Notes: generated by a model from the letters alone, not told the origin. A stretch of 64,000 nucleotides of DNA from Baekduia alba (GCF_028416635.1 NZ_CP114013.1:5799247-5863246); one strand, 5' to 3'; positions 18,352 to 28,238 are shown, numbered from the stretch's first letter. Translations and numbers: made by a program.

Positions 18352-19419
18352 CTACGTGTGCGCGTCGATCGCCGCCACGACACGCTCGCCCGCGCGCCCG
18401 TCGCCGTAGAGCTCCGGCCGTGCCGCCGGCGGCGTCTCGCGCAGTGCCGTGAGCGCGGAGTGGAGGTCCAGGTCGACCAGGACGTTCCAGCCGGCGTCGA
18501 CCGTCTCGACCCACTCGGTCGTGTCGCGCAGCGTCACGCACGGCACGCCGGCGAAGTAGGCCTCCTTCTGCACGCCGCCGCTGTCGGTCAGCACGCGGCG
18601 GGCGTTGGTCAGCAGCGCGGTGAAGGCCATGTAGCCCAGCGGCGGCGCGAGACGGACGTGGTCGGCGCCGGCCAGCTCGTCCAGCCAGCCCGCGGCGTCG
18701 AGGCGCGCGCCGGTGCGCGGGTGCAGCGGCAGCACCACCGGCTCGTCGAGCGCCAGGAGGATGTCCACCAACCTGCGCAGGCGCTCCGGGACGTCCACGT
18801 TGCCGGCGCGGTGCGCGGTGCACAGCACGAACGCGCCCGGCTCCACGCCGGCGTCGCGCAGCGCCCGCAGCTCGGTCCGCGCGCGCGGCTGGAACATCAT
18901 CGACACGTCGACCATCACGTCGCCGACCAGCACGACGCGCCCCGCGACCGACTCGCGCGCGAGGTTGGCCTGCGCGGTCTCCGACGGCACGAGCAGCAGG
19001 TCGCTGAGGTGGTCGGTCAGCACGCGGTTGAGCTCCTCGGGCATGGCCCGGTCGAACGACCGCATCCCGGCCTCGACGTGCACGACCGGGATCCGGGCCT
19101 GCGCCGCGGCCAGGCCGCCGGCGACCGTCGAGTTCGTGTCGCCGTAGACGAGCACGACGTCGGGCGCCTCGTCCTGGAGCAGCGGCCCGATCGCGCCCAG
19201 CATCCGCGCGGTCTGCTCCGTGTTCGTGCCTCCGGCGATGTGCAGCTGGTGCTCGGGCCGCGGGACCTGCAGCTCCGCGAAGAAGATCGCGCTCAGCTCA
19301 TCATCATGATGTTGGCCGGTGTGGACGATGACCTCGTCGTGGGCCTCGCGCAGCAGCCGCGACACGGCCGCGGCCTTGACGAACTGCGGCCGGTTGCCGA
19401 TGACCGTGACGATCTTCAT
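18352..19419 (-). CDS. wecB: UDP-GlcNAc 2-epimerase (non-hydrolysing)
   Basis: The 355-residue enzyme interconverts UDP-GlcNAc (or its 3-substituted form) and the manno isomer. It has the typical start IGNRPQFVKAAAVS and the catalytic residues Asp94 (YGDTNST), Glu116 (HVEAGMRS), the Glu in PEELNR and His203 (CTAHRAGN), plus the UDP-binding TDSGGVQKEA. The gene starts directly after the stop of the upstream class IV PLP gene. It may supply UDP-ManNAc or, by analogy with WbpI, epimerise UDP-GlcNAc3NAcA made by the neighbouring enzymes. Confidence 0.9.
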   Translation of the reverse strand: MKIVTVIGNRPQFVKAAAVSRLLREAHDEVIVHTGQHHDDELSAIFFAELQVPRPEHQLHIAGGTNTEQTARMLGAIGPLLQDEAPDVVLVYGDTNSTVAGGLAAAQARIPVVHVEAGMRSFDRAMPEELNRVLTDHLSDLLLVPSETAQANLARESVAGRVVLVGDVMVDVSMMFQPRARTELRALRDAGVEPGAFVLCTAHRAGNVDVPERLRRLVDILLALDEPVVLPLHPRTGARLDAAGWLDELAGADHVRLAPPLGYMAFTALLTNARRVLTDSGGVQKEAYFAGVPCVTLRDTTEWVETVDAGWNVLVDLDLHSALTALRETPPAARPELYGDGRAGERVVAAIDAHT

Positions 19420-20214
19420 CTACGCGCCGAGCTCGTCGCGCATGTGGGCCGTGAAGACCTCGTGCGCCGCCGCCGTCAGCGGCCCCGGCGCGGCCGGCAG
19501 CTCGCGGCCGTCGATCGCGACCGCCGGCTGCACTTCGCGCGTCGTGGACGCCAGGAACGCCTCGCGCGCGCCGCCGAGCTCCTCCACCGTAACGACCTCC
19601 TCGCGCGCATGCGGCAACAACGACAACAACCGCCGGCGCGTGATCGAGTCCAGGATGTGGTCGCTCAGCGGCGGCGTCACGAGCGTCTCGCCGTCCAAGG
19701 ACGCGAAGAACGCCGACGTCGGCGCCTCCAGCACGCGGCCGTGCGGCGTGACGAGCAGCGCCTCGGTCCCGCCGCGCTCGACCGCGATCCGCGTCGCGAG
19801 CATGTTCGAGCCGTAGGACAAGGACTTGACCCCGTCGAGGATCCGCGTCGGCACGTACTCGACGGTCGCCAGCCGCAGCGGCGGGTCCTCGCCGCGCTCG
19901 GGCTCGACCAGGCCGATCCGGCGGCCGCCGCGCGTGACGATGAACCGCAGCGCGCCGGTGACCGGCCCGGCCGCCTCGGCCAGCGTCTCGATGTCGGCGC
20001 GGACCGCGTTGAGGTCGATCTCCAGGCGCATGTTCTGGGCCGACGTCGCCATGCGGCGCAGGTGGTCGTCGAGCGCGAACATCTGGCCGTCGTGCAGGGA
20101 GACGACCTCGAACACGCCGTCGCCGCGGATGAGGCCGAGGTCGGTGACCCCGATCGTCGCGTCGGCGGCGGGCAGGACCGTGCCGTCGAGGATGGCGAGC
20201 GCGTCGTGGGCCAT
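19420..20214 (-). CDS. Class IV PLP-dependent aminotransferase/lyase
   Basis: This 264-residue protein has the fold of branched-chain aminotransferases and 4-amino-4-deoxychorismate lyase. The PLP-binding Lys is probably Lys130 (GVKSLSYGSN), followed by GGTEALLVTPHGRVLEAP, the cofactor-binding turn. The N-terminal LIRGDGVFE is typical. Possible roles are 4-aminobenzoate formation, D-amino-acid transamination or branched-chain transamination; the sequence does not decide. Its stop abuts the wecB start with no gap, so the two are co-transcribed. It is not a DegT-type sugar aminotransferase. Confidence 0.75.
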   Translation of the reverse strand: MAHDALAILDGTVLPAADATIGVTDLGLIRGDGVFEVVSLHDGQMFALDDHLRRMATSAQNMRLEIDLNAVRADIETLAEAAGPVTGALRFIVTRGGRRIGLVEPERGEDPPLRLATVEYVPTRILDGVKSLSYGSNMLATRIAVERGGTEALLVTPHGRVLEAPTSAFFASLDGETLVTPPLSDHILDSITRRRLLSLLPHAREEVVTVEELGGAREAFLASTTREVQPAVAIDGRELPAAPGPLTAAAHEVFTAHMRDELGA

Positions 20215-20235
20215 GGCCCCATTGTCGCCGATCCG

Positions 20236-21507
20236 TCAGGCGGTCACGGTCTCGACCCGCTCGGCCGGCAGCGTGAGGCGCGCGAGCGTCCCGCCGCCCG
20301 GCGCCGCCTCCAGCGCGACCGACCCGCCATGCGCCTCGGCGACCTGGCGCACGATCGCCAGGCCCAGCCCGCTGCCCGGCCGGCCGCGCGCGTTGGCGCC
20401 GCGGTGGAAGCGGTCGAAGACGTGCGGGAGGTCGTCCGGGTCGATGCCGGGGCCGTGGTCGCGGGCGGTCAGGACGCCCGCGCGCAGCGTCACCTCGACC
20501 GCCGCGCCGTCCGGCGAGTGCTTGGCCGCGTTGTCGAGCAGGTTGTTGATCGCGCGCGCCAGCCGCTCGGGCGCGCCCTCCACCACGCACGGCTCGGCGT
20601 CGAGCCGGAAGTCCAGCCCGGGCGCGTGACGGCGCGCGCGCTGGACCGACTCATAGGCCAACGCGTCGAGACGGACGTCCTCGACCGCGGGATCCGGGAC
20701 GTCGCCGCGCGCGAGGTCGATGAGGTCGCCGATCAGCGCGGTCAGCTCCTCGGCCTGCTCGACCACCTCGCCGGCGATCAGGCGCCGCTCGTCGTCCGGG
20801 ACGTACGACGCGTCGCGCAGCATCTCGGCGTTCGTCCGCACCGACGTCACCGGCGTGCGCAGCTCATGCGACGCGTCGGCGACGAGCTGGCGCTGGGCGG
20901 CCAGCGAGTCGGCCAGCGCGCCCTGGGACACGGCGAGCTCGTGCTCGGTCGGCGCGGCGACCGGTCGCGAGAGGATGCGCGCCAACAGCGCGGCGAACGC
21001 GGTCCCGACGACGGTCAACAGCACCAACACGATCCGCAGCCGGCTCAGCGCGCGGTCCACCGACGTCAGCGAGCGCGCCAGCTGCACCGCGCCGCGGCCG
21101 GGCACGCCGACCGTGAGCATCCGCAGGTGCGCGCCGTCGGCGTGCGTGTCCTGGAGCGCGTGCCGGGTCGACGACGAGCGCGCGATCGCGCGCGTGGCGG
21201 CCGTCACCGGCAGCCGCGGCTCGGTGCTCCCCGGCGGGCGCCGGACGGTCCCGTCGGCCGAGACGAACTGCACGTAGGCCTGCGACGCGCCGGTCCGGCG
21301 CTGCGGCTGGGGCACGCGGCGCGGGAACGTCGGGTCGATGCGCTGCGGCGGGATGCGGGCGACCTGATGGCCCTGCTCGCGCAGCGAGTCGTCGATCTGC
21401 CCGCGCAGCTCGCCGCGCATGACGAAGTAGCAGGTGACCGAGGCCAGGACGAGCGTCGCGCCGACGACCAGCGCGGACATGAGCGTCACGCGCCGGCGCA
21501 GGGTCAT
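20236..21507 (-). CDS. Sensor histidine kinase (MprB-like)
   Basis: The 423-residue kinase has two membrane segments (about 8-29 and 157-178) around a sensor of about 125 residues. A short linker replaces a clear HAMP. HisKA carries His214 in [11 protein letters not shown], and the ATP-binding domain contains [19 protein letters not shown] and GSGLGLAIV. The start overlaps the regulator stop by four bases (21504-21507), so it is the partner of that regulator. The arrangement and regulator type resemble actinobacterial MprAB-like systems, but the signal is not known. Confidence 0.92.
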   Translation of the reverse strand: MTLRRRVTLMSALVVGATLVLASVTCYFVMRGELRGQIDDSLREQGHQVARIPPQRIDPTFPRRVPQPQRRTGASQAYVQFVSADGTVRRPPGSTEPRLPVTAATRAIARSSSTRHALQDTHADGAHLRMLTVGVPGRGAVQLARSLTSVDRALSRLRIVLVLLTVVGTAFAALLARILSRPVAAPTEHELAVSQGALADSLAAQRQLVADASHELRTPVTSVRTNAEMLRDASYVPDDERRLIAGEVVEQAEELTALIGDLIDLARGDVPDPAVEDVRLDALAYESVQRARRHAPGLDFRLDAEPCVVEGAPERLARAINNLLDNAAKHSPDGAAVEVTLRAGVLTARDHGPGIDPDDLPHVFDRFHRGANARGRPGSGLGLAIVRQVAEAHGGSVALEAAPGGGTLARLTLPAERVETVTA

Positions 21508-22178
21508 GCGGGCTCCTCCCGGAGGATGTAGCCGACGCCGCGGACCGTGTGGAGCACTCGCGCCTCGCCGTCGGCCTCGGTCTTGCGGCGCAGGTACCCC
21601 ATGTAGACGCCGAGGACGTTGGAGGTCGCGCCGAAGTCGTAGCCCCAGACCTGCTCGAAGACCACGGAGCGCTCGAGCACCTGGCGCGGGTGGCGCAGGA
21701 AGAGCTCCAGCAGCGCGTACTCGGTGCGGCTCAGCTCCAGGCGCCGGTCGCCGCGCCAGACGTCGCGGGTGGCGGGCTCCAGCCGCAGGTCGCCGAAGCG
21801 CAGCTCGTCGGACGGGCCGTCGACGCGGCGCAGCAGCGCGCGCAGCCGCGCCTGGAGCTCGCGCAGCGCGAACGGCTTGACGAGGTAGTCGTCGGCGCCG
21901 GCGTCCAGGCCCGCGACGCGGTCGTCGACCGCGTCGCGCGCGGTCAGCATCAGGACCGGCGTCCGGTCGCCCGCGGCGCGCATCCGGCGGCAGGCCTCGA
22001 GGCCGTCCAGCTGCGGCATCGAGACGTCGAGCACGATCGCGTCGTAGCGCGCGTTCGCCACGCGCTCCAGCGCCTCACGTCCGTCCTCGGCGAGGTCCAC
22101 GTCGTAGCGCTCCAGGTTCAGGGCCCGGTGCAGGGACGTGCGGACGGCCAGCTCATCGTCGACGACAAGGACGCGCAT
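21504..22178 (-). CDS. OmpR-family response regulator (MprA-like)
   Basis: The protein has 224 residues from the ATG at 22178; a longer open frame to 22355 crosses the divergent oxidoreductase gene and is rejected. The receiver domain (1-115) has VVDDE, phospho-acceptor Asp51 in AIVLDVSMP and the conserved Lys in YLVKPFA. The winged-helix domain (about 130-222) ends [10 protein letters not shown]. It should be activated by the coupled kinase gene downstream. The 91-base divergent gap to the LLM oxidoreductase may carry its binding sites. Confidence 0.93.
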   Translation of the reverse strand: MRVLVVDDELAVRTSLHRALNLERYDVDLAEDGREALERVANARYDAIVLDVSMPQLDGLEACRRMRAAGDRTPVLMLTARDAVDDRVAGLDAGADDYLVKPFALRELQARLRALLRRVDGPSDELRFGDLRLEPATRDVWRGDRRLELSRTEYALLELFLRHPRQVLERSVVFEQVWGYDFGATSNVLGVYMGYLRRKTEADGEARVLHTVRGVGYILREEPA

Positions 22179-22256
22179 AGACACGTCAGGGTGGCGGCGT
22201 TTCCTTGGAGCTTTCTGAGAACTTGCGAAGAAGCCAGGAGGTTCGATGGACGTCGT

Positions 22257-22262
22257 ACAATG
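22257..22262 (+). promoter_or_regulatory. Candidate -10 giving a leaderless LLM oxidoreductase mRNA
   Basis: TACAAT ends 7 bases before the ATG at 22270, the usual distance to a transcription start, so the message would begin at the start codon. No ribosome binding site is needed or seen there. Confidence 0.45.
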
Positions 22263-22269
22263 AGCGGCG

Positions 22270-23406
22270 ATGCCCCAGGTTCCCCTCTCCGTCCTCGACC
22301 TCGCCCCGATCCGCGAGGGCGCCACGCCCGCTGAGGCCCTGCGCCAGTCGCTCACGCTCGCGCCGGTCGTCGAGCGCCTCGGCTACCGCCGCATCTGGGT
22401 GGCCGAGCACCACAACATCCCGGGCGTGGCGTCGTCGGCGACGTCGGTCCTGATCGGCGCGCTCGCCGACGCGACGACCACGATCCGCGTCGGCAGCGGC
22501 GGGATCATGCTGCCCAACCACGCGCCGCTGGTCATCGCCGAGCAGTTCGGGACGCTGGAGGCGCTGCATCCGGGCCGGATCGACCTCGGCCTGGGCCGCG
22601 CGCCGGGGACCGACCACGTCACCGGCTGGGCGCTGCGGCGCAACCCGAAGGGCGGCGTGGAGTTCGACGCCGAGGTCGCCGAGCTGCGCGCGTTCCTCGC
22701 GCCGGCGGCGCCGGGCCAGCGCGTGCGGGCGGTCCCCGGGGTGGGCTCCGGCGTCCCCGTGTGGTTGTTGGGGTCCTCGACCTACGGCGCGGCGCTGGCC
22801 GCGCAGCTCGGGCTGCCGTTCGCGTTCGCCTCGCACTTCGCGCCGCGGTTCCTGATGGAGGCGGCCGAGCTCTACCGGTCGCGGTTCGTCCCGTCGCCCG
22901 ACGGGCTGAGCGAGCCCTACATGATGGTCGGGGTCTCGCTCCTGGCGGCCGACACCGACGCGGAGGCGACGCGGCTGTTCTCCTCGACGCTGCAGAAGTT
23001 CGCCTGGCTCACGCGCGGCGCGCCGAAGGGCACGCTGCCCCCGATCGACGACATGTCGACCTTCTGGATGCCGGGCGAGGAGGCGGCCACCCAGGGGCAG
23101 ATGAGCGAGGCGGTGGTCGGCGGGCCGGCGACGGTGCGCTCCAAGTTGGAGTCCTTGGTGGAGCGCACCGGCGCCGACGAGGTCATCGTCGCCAGCGACG
23201 CCTATGACTTCGAAGCCCGCGTGCGCTCCTACGAGGTGCTCGCCGACGTCTGGGGCACCGGCGCGAGCGGGTCGGCGAGCGGTTCCGCCGGCGCCTCCGC
23301 CACCGCCACCGCGCGGGCCGGCACCAGCAGCCCGACCGCGGCGCCGAGCAGCGCCATCCCGGCCGAGGCGCCGATGGCGGGCGCGAACCCGTCGACGAAC
23401 GCCTGA
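22270..23406 (+). CDS. LLM-class flavin-dependent oxidoreductase
   Basis: The 378-residue protein has a luciferase-like TIM barrel ([43 protein letters not shown]) that uses FMN or F420. The barrel ends at about residue 325. The last 59 residues (320-378) are Gly/Ser/Ala-rich and are encoded opposite the 3' end of the MFS gene, an antisense overlap of 178 bases. Family members often lack this tail, so it is probably a read-on after loss of an earlier stop. The substrate is unknown. The nearby exporter may be functionally linked. Confidence 0.85.
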   Translation: MPQVPLSVLDLAPIREGATPAEALRQSLTLAPVVERLGYRRIWVAEHHNIPGVASSATSVLIGALADATTTIRVGSGGIMLPNHAPLVIAEQFGTLEALHPGRIDLGLGRAPGTDHVTGWALRRNPKGGVEFDAEVAELRAFLAPAAPGQRVRAVPGVGSGVPVWLLGSSTYGAALAAQLGLPFAFASHFAPRFLMEAAELYRSRFVPSPDGLSEPYMMVGVSLLAADTDAEATRLFSSTLQKFAWLTRGAPKGTLPPIDDMSTFWMPGEEAATQGQMSEAVVGGPATVRSKLESLVERTGADEVIVASDAYDFEARVRSYEVLADVWGTGASGSASGSAGASATATARAGTSSPTAAPSSAIPAEAPMAGANPSTNA

Positions 23407-24686
23407 GGCGAGAGGTAGGAGCCGGCGTCGGCGAACACCGCGACGCAGATCGCGATCCCGAAGACGCCGCCGAGCTCGCGCAGCGTCGAGTTCGTCCCGG
23501 CCGCCTTGCCCATGTCCTGCGGGGCGACCGCGCCGGTGACGGCGTTCATCGCGGCCGGCAGCGCCATGGACACGCCGGCGCCCGCGATCATCAGCGCCGG
23601 GATCATCTTGTAGTACTCGAGTCCGGGCTCGGCGATCAGCGCGACCCAGCCGAGGCCGACCGCCTGCAGCGCCAGGCCGGGGACCAGGAACGGGCGCTCG
23701 CCGAAGCGGTCGACGAGCTTGCCGGCCAGCGGCGCGACGAAGAACAGCGTGGCGGTCCAGGGCAGCAGGCGCAGGCCGGCGTGCAGCGGATCCTGGCCGA
23801 GGCCGATCTGCTGGTACTGGGCGAAGAAGAACACCGTCGAGAACAGGCTGGCGGTGAGCAGGAACGCCGCAGCGTTGCCGGCGCTGAAGGCCCGCGCGGC
23901 GAACAGGCGCGGCGGCAGCAGCGCGGCGTCGCCGGACGCGAGCTGCGAGCGGACGAAGGCGGCGCTGAACACCACGCCGGCGGCGAACGAGGCGAGCACC
24001 TCGGGCGAGCCCCAGCCGGCGTCGTTGCCGCGGACCAGGCCCCACACGAGGCCGAGCGCGGCGAGCGTGATGAACGCGACGCCGCGCAGGTCGATCCGCA
24101 GCCGGCTGCGGTCGCCGACGCTCTCGGGGATCCGGGCCAGGACGAGCGGCGCCGCGAGCAGGCCGATCGGGACGTTGAGCCAGAAGATCCACGGCCAGTC
24201 GATGCCCTGGGCGACCGCGCCGCCGATCACCGGTCCGGACGCGACCGACAGGCCGGTCAGGCCCTGCATCGCGCCCATCGCCGCGCCGCGGCGCTCGGGC
24301 GGGAACGTGGCGCCGACGAGCGCGATCGCCAGCGGCAGGACGAACGCGGCGCCGACGCCCTGGAGGGCGCGGGCGATGATCAGCGTCGTGACGTCGGGCG
24401 CGACCGCGCACGCGGCCGACGCGAGGGAGAACGCGACGAGGCCGGCCGCGAAGACGCGCCGCCGGCCGAGGCGGTCGCCGACGGCGCTCGCCGGCAACAG
24501 CAGGACGGCGAAGGTCAGGTTGTAGGCGTTGACGGTCCACTCGAGGTCCTCGACGGACGCGCCGAGGTCCTGGCGGATCGTGGTCAGGGCCGTGGAGACG
24601 ACCAGCGTGTCGAGCGCGACCATGAACGACGCGACCGAGGCGAGGCCGAGGACCCAGCGGAGGGTCTTGGGGTCTGGGGAGGTCAT
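23229..24686 (-). CDS. MFS exporter, DHA2 (EmrB/QacA) family
   Basis: This 485-residue transporter has about 14 predicted membrane segments, as in DHA2 drug:proton antiporters. Motif A-like [13 protein letters not shown] lies between segments 2 and 3, [12 protein letters not shown] lies in segment 1 (the D1 motif LDxTVVNVAL variant) and [10 protein letters not shown] matches the antiporter motif C. It probably exports hydrophobic compounds. The 3' end overlaps the convergent LLM gene by 178 bases, and this frame encodes the true last membrane helix there. A divergent ECF sigma gene starts 70 bases upstream. Confidence 0.9.
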   Translation of the reverse strand: MTSPDPKTLRWVLGLASVASFMVALDTLVVSTALTTIRQDLGASVEDLEWTVNAYNLTFAVLLLPASAVGDRLGRRRVFAAGLVAFSLASAACAVAPDVTTLIIARALQGVGAAFVLPLAIALVGATFPPERRGAAMGAMQGLTGLSVASGPVIGGAVAQGIDWPWIFWLNVPIGLLAAPLVLARIPESVGDRSRLRIDLRGVAFITLAALGLVWGLVRGNDAGWGSPEVLASFAAGVVFSAAFVRSQLASGDAALLPPRLFAARAFSAGNAAAFLLTASLFSTVFFFAQYQQIGLGQDPLHAGLRLLPWTATLFFVAPLAGKLVDRFGERPFLVPGLALQAVGLGWVALIAEPGLEYYKMIPALMIAGAGVSMALPAAMNAVTGAVAPQDMGKAAGTNSTLRELGGVFGIAICVAVFADAGSYLSPQAFVDGFAPAIGASAGMALLGAAVGLLVPARAVAVAEAPAEPLADPLAPVPQTSASTS

Positions 24687-24756
24687 GGCGGGTTGGACGG
24701 CGGGGCGCCCGGGAAGTCACCGATGAGATCGCGGTGCCGGCGGCGTCTGAACCCGT

Positions 24757-25710
24757 ATGGGCGTCGTGACGGCTTCGAACACGGACGAGCGCGCGCTGGT
24801 CGCCAGCGCGCAGGCGGGCGACGAGCGGGCCTTCATGGCGCTCGTCGAGCCCCACCGGCGCGTGCTCGAGGTGCACGCCTACCGGATGCTGGGCTCCCGG
24901 CACGACGCCGAGGACGTCGTCCAGGAGACCCTGCTGCGGGCGTGGCGGTCGCTGGAGCGCTTCGAGCGGCGCGCCAGCGTCTCGACCTGGCTGTACCGGA
25001 TCGCCACCAACGCGTGCCTGGACGAGATCGAGCGCCGGCCGCGGCGCGGCGAGCCGCTCGCGGTCGACCCGTTCCCCGACGACAAGCTCGCGGAGGCGGC
25101 GCTGGTCGCGCCGGTCGTCGACCCGGCCGCGCGCTACGCGGCGCGCGAGGGCATGGAGCTGGCGCTGCTCACCGCGATCCAGCGGCTGCCGGGCCGCCAG
25201 CGCGCGGTGCTGATCCTGCGCGACGTGCTCGGCTGGACCGGGCCGGAGGTCGCCGACCTGCTGGACACGACGGTCGCTGCGGTCAACGGCGCGTTGCAGC
25301 GCGCGCGGTCGGCGACGGAGGACGTGGTCCCGGCACGGTCGGCGCGGTCGATCGCGCGGACCGACGACCGCGAGCTGCTCGCGCGCTACGTCGACGCGTG
25401 GGAGCGGGCGGACATCGACGGGCTGGTCGCGCTGCTGCGCGACGACGCCGTGCTGTCGATGCCGCCCGAACGCACACTGGTCGGCGCCGCGGCGATCGGC
25501 GCGTTCTGGCAGACGCGCGCCTGCGGGCTCGGCGCCCTGCGCAGCGCGCGCCGCGCCTGGTCCAACGGCGCGCCGGCGGTCGCGTTCTACGAGGCCGACG
25601 GCACGCCGCACCGGCTGCTGGTGCTCGCCGGGCGCGACGCCGACGGGCAGCTGGGCATGATGTACGCCTATGCGGTCGACGACCTAGACGCGTTCCTGGA
25701 GCGCGGCTAG
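24757..25710 (+). CDS. ECF sigma factor with C-terminal SnoaL-like domain (SigG type)
   Basis: This 317-residue protein has sigma region 2 (about 15-85, with DAEDVVQETLLRAWRSL), sigma region 4 (about 140-190, RAVLILRDVLGWTGPEVADLL) and a SnoaL-like NTF2-fold domain (about 205-317, ARYVDAWERADIDGLVALL). In such ECF groups the fused domain replaces a separate anti-sigma factor and controls activity. No anti-sigma gene is adjacent. It is divergent from the MFS exporter and overlaps the YciI gene tail to tail by 27 bases. The inducing signal is unknown. Confidence 0.88.
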   Translation: MGVVTASNTDERALVASAQAGDERAFMALVEPHRRVLEVHAYRMLGSRHDAEDVVQETLLRAWRSLERFERRASVSTWLYRIATNACLDEIERRPRRGEPLAVDPFPDDKLAEAALVAPVVDPAARYAAREGMELALLTAIQRLPGRQRAVLILRDVLGWTGPEVADLLDTTVAAVNGALQRARSATEDVVPARSARSIARTDDRELLARYVDAWERADIDGLVALLRDDAVLSMPPERTLVGAAAIGAFWQTRACGLGALRSARRAWSNGAPAVAFYEADGTPHRLLVLAGRDADGQLGMMYAYAVDDLDAFLERG

Positions 25711-25977
25711 CTCGTCGGCGGTCGTCGTCGCGGTGAACTGGGCGACGTTGTACGTCGCGATCCCCTCGCGCGTGAACGGGTCCGACGCGATGACCTCGTC
25801 GAGCTCGTCGCGCGGCATGGCCTTCGCGAGGATCACCCCACCGGTCCGCGGCACCTTCGGCCCCGAGGCGATGAACCTGCCGGCCTCGTACTGCGTGGAG
25901 ATCCACGCCAGGTGATCGTCGCGGACGCGGTCGACCTCCTCGAGGTCGACGATGTAGGTCAGGGAGAGGACGAACAT
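25684..25977 (-). CDS. YciI-family protein
   Basis: The 97-residue protein matches the YciI dimeric alpha+beta fold: start MFVLSLTYIVDLEEV, the conserved His in DDHLAWI, GRFIASGPKVPRTGG and the DPF motif in ASDPFTREG. The His and Asp line a small pocket, but only a few members have a known chemical role. YCII/DGPF proteins are known partners of some ECF sigma factors, so the convergent ECF neighbour is suggestive. The ABC permease gene starts upstream on the same strand, ending 11 bases before this start. Confidence 0.85.
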   Translation of the reverse strand: MFVLSLTYIVDLEEVDRVRDDHLAWISTQYEAGRFIASGPKVPRTGGVILAKAMPRDELDEVIASDPFTREGIATYNVAQFTATTTADELAALQERV

Positions 25978-25988
25978 GCCTGGGCAGG

Positions 25989-26747
25989 CTAGTCGTAGGT
26001 GCGAATCACGCGCAGGTTGAGGACGATCATGATGGCCATCGCGAGCGCGACGACCAGGAAGCCGGGCCAGATGTGGTTCCAGGCGAAGTCGTCGAGGATC
26101 AACGAGCGCAGCGCCTCCATGACGTAGGTCACCGGGTTGATCGAGGCCGCGACCTCCATCGGGCGCGTGAGCATGTCGCGGGGCACGAAGTTCGGCGTCA
26201 GGAAGAGCAGCGGGAAGAAGATCAGGCCGCCGGAGTTCGTCGCCGCGGCGGAGCGGGTCGTCAGCGCGATGAGCTGCATGAACCCCACGTAGACCACGGC
26301 CCACAGCGCGGTGAGGCCGATCAGCAACAGGAAGCCGAACGGGCCGGAGGCGATCGTGATGCCGAAGACCAGGGCCAGGACGACGATCGCGGTGGCGATC
26401 AGCAGGCCCTTGACGAGCTCGGCGACCAGGCGCCCGAGGACGATCGCGCTACGCGACACGGGCGCCGCGCGGAGCTTGTCGAAGTAGCCGTCCTCGATGT
26501 CCTCGACGAGGAACAGCGCGGCGGTGCCGAACGAGGCGGCGAGCAGGAGCGAGGACGGCAGCTGGAACGCCCCGTAGCTCTGACCTTTGAGGAAATCCGT
26601 GGAGTCGCTCGGGAAGATCTTGCCCGCCTGGCCGACGTTGACGACGAGGAAGAACAAAGGGATGAACAGCGTCGGGACGAGCGCCTCGGGCGTGCGCCAG
26701 GCCTCACGGAGCGCGCGGCGGCCGAGGACGAGGGTCTGCGTGGCCAT
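25989..26747 (-). CDS. ABC-2 type exporter permease (DrrB-like)
   Basis: The 252-residue protein has six predicted membrane segments and the ABC-2 signature around PVSRSAIVLGRLVAELVKG, followed by the PFGFLLLIGL and LTPNFVPRDML segments. It resembles the membrane subunit of daunorubicin-type exporters. The ATPase gene lies three bases upstream, so the two form one exporter. The cargo is unknown; drug or lipid export is the family norm. Confidence 0.88.
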   Translation of the reverse strand: MATQTLVLGRRALREAWRTPEALVPTLFIPLFFLVVNVGQAGKIFPSDSTDFLKGQSYGAFQLPSSLLLAASFGTAALFLVEDIEDGYFDKLRAAPVSRSAIVLGRLVAELVKGLLIATAIVVLALVFGITIASGPFGFLLLIGLTALWAVVYVGFMQLIALTTRSAAATNSGGLIFFPLLFLTPNFVPRDMLTRPMEVAASINPVTYVMEALRSLILDDFAWNHIWPGFLVVALAMAIMIVLNLRVIRTYD

Positions 26748-26750
26748 GGT

Positions 26751-27554
26751 CTACAGGACCTCCTGGACCTCGCCCGCGGCGCGGTCGCGGGTGCGGCCGG
26801 TGGCGTCGAGGAAGACGTCGTCGAGGGTGGGCTCGGCATCGAGTTGTAGGCGCTGGCGGAGCTCGTCCTTGAGCTCGGTGGGCGTGCCGTCGCGCACGAT
26901 GCGACCGCCGTCGATGATCGCGAGGCGGTCGCAGAGCTGGTCGGCCTCTTCGAGGTACTGCGTGGTGAGGAAGACGGTGGTGCCGCGCTGGTTGATGCGG
27001 CGGACCTCGTCCCAGACCGTCAGGCGGCTGGCGGGGTCCAGGCCGGTGGTCGGCTCGTCGAGGAAGAGGACGTCGGGCTCGTGGACGAGCGCGGAGGCGA
27101 GGTCGAGCCGGCGCTTCATGCCGCCCGAGTAGCCCTTGATGCGGCGGTCGGCGGCGTCCTGGAGCTCCATGAGGTCGAGGAGCTGCTCGGCGCGGTCGGT
27201 CGCGTTGGCCGGCGTGAGCCCGAACAGGCGGCCCTGGAGGTGCAGCAGCTCCCGGCCCGTCTGGCGCGGGTCCAGGCCGGCCTCCTGGAGGGCGACGCCG
27301 ATGCGCCGGCGCGCCGCGTCCGGCTGGCGGGCGACGTCCACGCCGGCGACGCGGGCGGTCCCGTCGGTGATCGTCAGGAGCGTCGTGAGCATGCGCACGG
27401 TCGTCGATTTGCCGGCGCCGTTGGGGCCGAGGAAGCCGAACGCCTCGCCGGACCGGACCGCGAGATCGACGCCCTTCACCGCCTCGACGGTCCCGTTCCG
27501 GCTCTTGTAGGTCTTGACGAGGCCGTGCGCCTCGACGGCGAGTTCGTTGGTCAC
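26751..27554 (-). CDS. ABC exporter ATPase (DrrA-like)
   Basis: This is 267 residues from the GTG at 27554, picked because TTAGGA precedes it and the next residues (TNELAVEAHGLVKTY) match family starts; the frame is open 11 codons further. It has Walker A GPNGAGKST, signature YSGGMKRRLDLASAL, Walker B VLFLDEPTTGLD and the C-terminal DrrA-type extension with PTLDDVFLDATGR. It drives the ABC-2 permease encoded next. The acetyltransferase gene is divergent 107 bases away. Confidence 0.9.
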   Translation of the reverse strand: MTNELAVEAHGLVKTYKSRNGTVEAVKGVDLAVRSGEAFGFLGPNGAGKSTTVRMLTTLLTITDGTARVAGVDVARQPDAARRRIGVALQEAGLDPRQTGRELLHLQGRLFGLTPANATDRAEQLLDLMELQDAADRRIKGYSGGMKRRLDLASALVHEPDVLFLDEPTTGLDPASRLTVWDEVRRINQRGTTVFLTTQYLEEADQLCDRLAIIDGGRIVRDGTPTELKDELRQRLQLDAEPTLDDVFLDATGRTRDRAAGEVQEVL

Positions 27555-27661
27555 GGTCCTAAGACTGGCGGACCGCGGCGAACTCATCGAGGGGTCGGGC
27601 GCGAAGAGCAGGATCCGAGAAGCGGCTGCGCGCGGACCCCCGGTCTGGAGACAATGTCCGG

Positions 27662-28231
27662 ATGGACAGCCATGAGCCGGACTTCGTCGTCGTCGGCGAG
27701 AAGGTCGCGCTGGGCCCGCTGCGGCGCGATCTCGCCGACACGTACGCGCGCTGGATGAACCAGGTCGACGTCCGGCACGGCCTCGTGCAGATGGGCATCG
27801 CCAGCGCGCAAAGCCAGGAGAAGTGGGTGGAGGAGAACCTCGAGAAGTCCGCGATGCACGAGCCCGAGGTCGTCGAGTTCACGGTCTATGACCGCACCGA
27901 CGCGACCGCCGTCGGCACCGTCGGCCTCCTGAAGATCTCCCACGCCCACGGCAACGCCGAGCTCGGCATCGCGATCGGCGAGCGCCGCGGCCAGGGCCTC
28001 GGGACCGAGGCGACGCGGCTTGCGCTCGACTACGCGTTCCATGTCCTCCAACTGCGCAACGTCCTGCTGGAGACGCTGGCCTGGAACGTCGCGGGGCTGA
28101 CGGCGTACGAGCGCGCGGGCTTCCGCCGCATCGGCGTCCGCCGTCAGGCGGTGATGAGCCGGGGTCGAGCGACCGACGTCGTGTTCATGGACGCGGTTGC
28201 GGAGGACTTCGGGGCGTCGGTGCTGCGCTGA
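27662..28231 (+). CDS. GNAT acetyltransferase
   Basis: The 189-residue protein has the RimJ/RimL-like GNAT fold: GTVGLLKISHAHGNAELGI, the acetyl-CoA loop ERRGQGLGTEAT and the late NVAGLTAYERAGFRRIG. These enzymes acetylate amino groups on proteins or small molecules. Nothing in the neighbours fixes the substrate; the drug-type ABC exporter is divergent. The start is the ATG at 27662, next to ACAATGT. Confidence 0.85.
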   Translation: MDSHEPDFVVVGEKVALGPLRRDLADTYARWMNQVDVRHGLVQMGIASAQSQEKWVEENLEKSAMHEPEVVEFTVYDRTDATAVGTVGLLKISHAHGNAELGIAIGERRGQGLGTEATRLALDYAFHVLQLRNVLLETLAWNVAGLTAYERAGFRRIGVRRQAVMSRGRATDVVFMDAVAEDFGASVLR

Positions 28232-28238
28232 CGCGAGG

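Noticed and set aside
18358..21531. A rightward open frame of 1057 codons opposite wecB, the class IV PLP gene and the kinase
   Set aside because: All three opposite genes have clear catalytic motifs; this frame has none and is a compositional shadow.
22186..25611. A leftward open frame of 1141 codons over the LLM, MFS and ECF genes
   Set aside because: It has no domain pattern and the MFS and ECF frames are clearly coding; it is a shadow frame.
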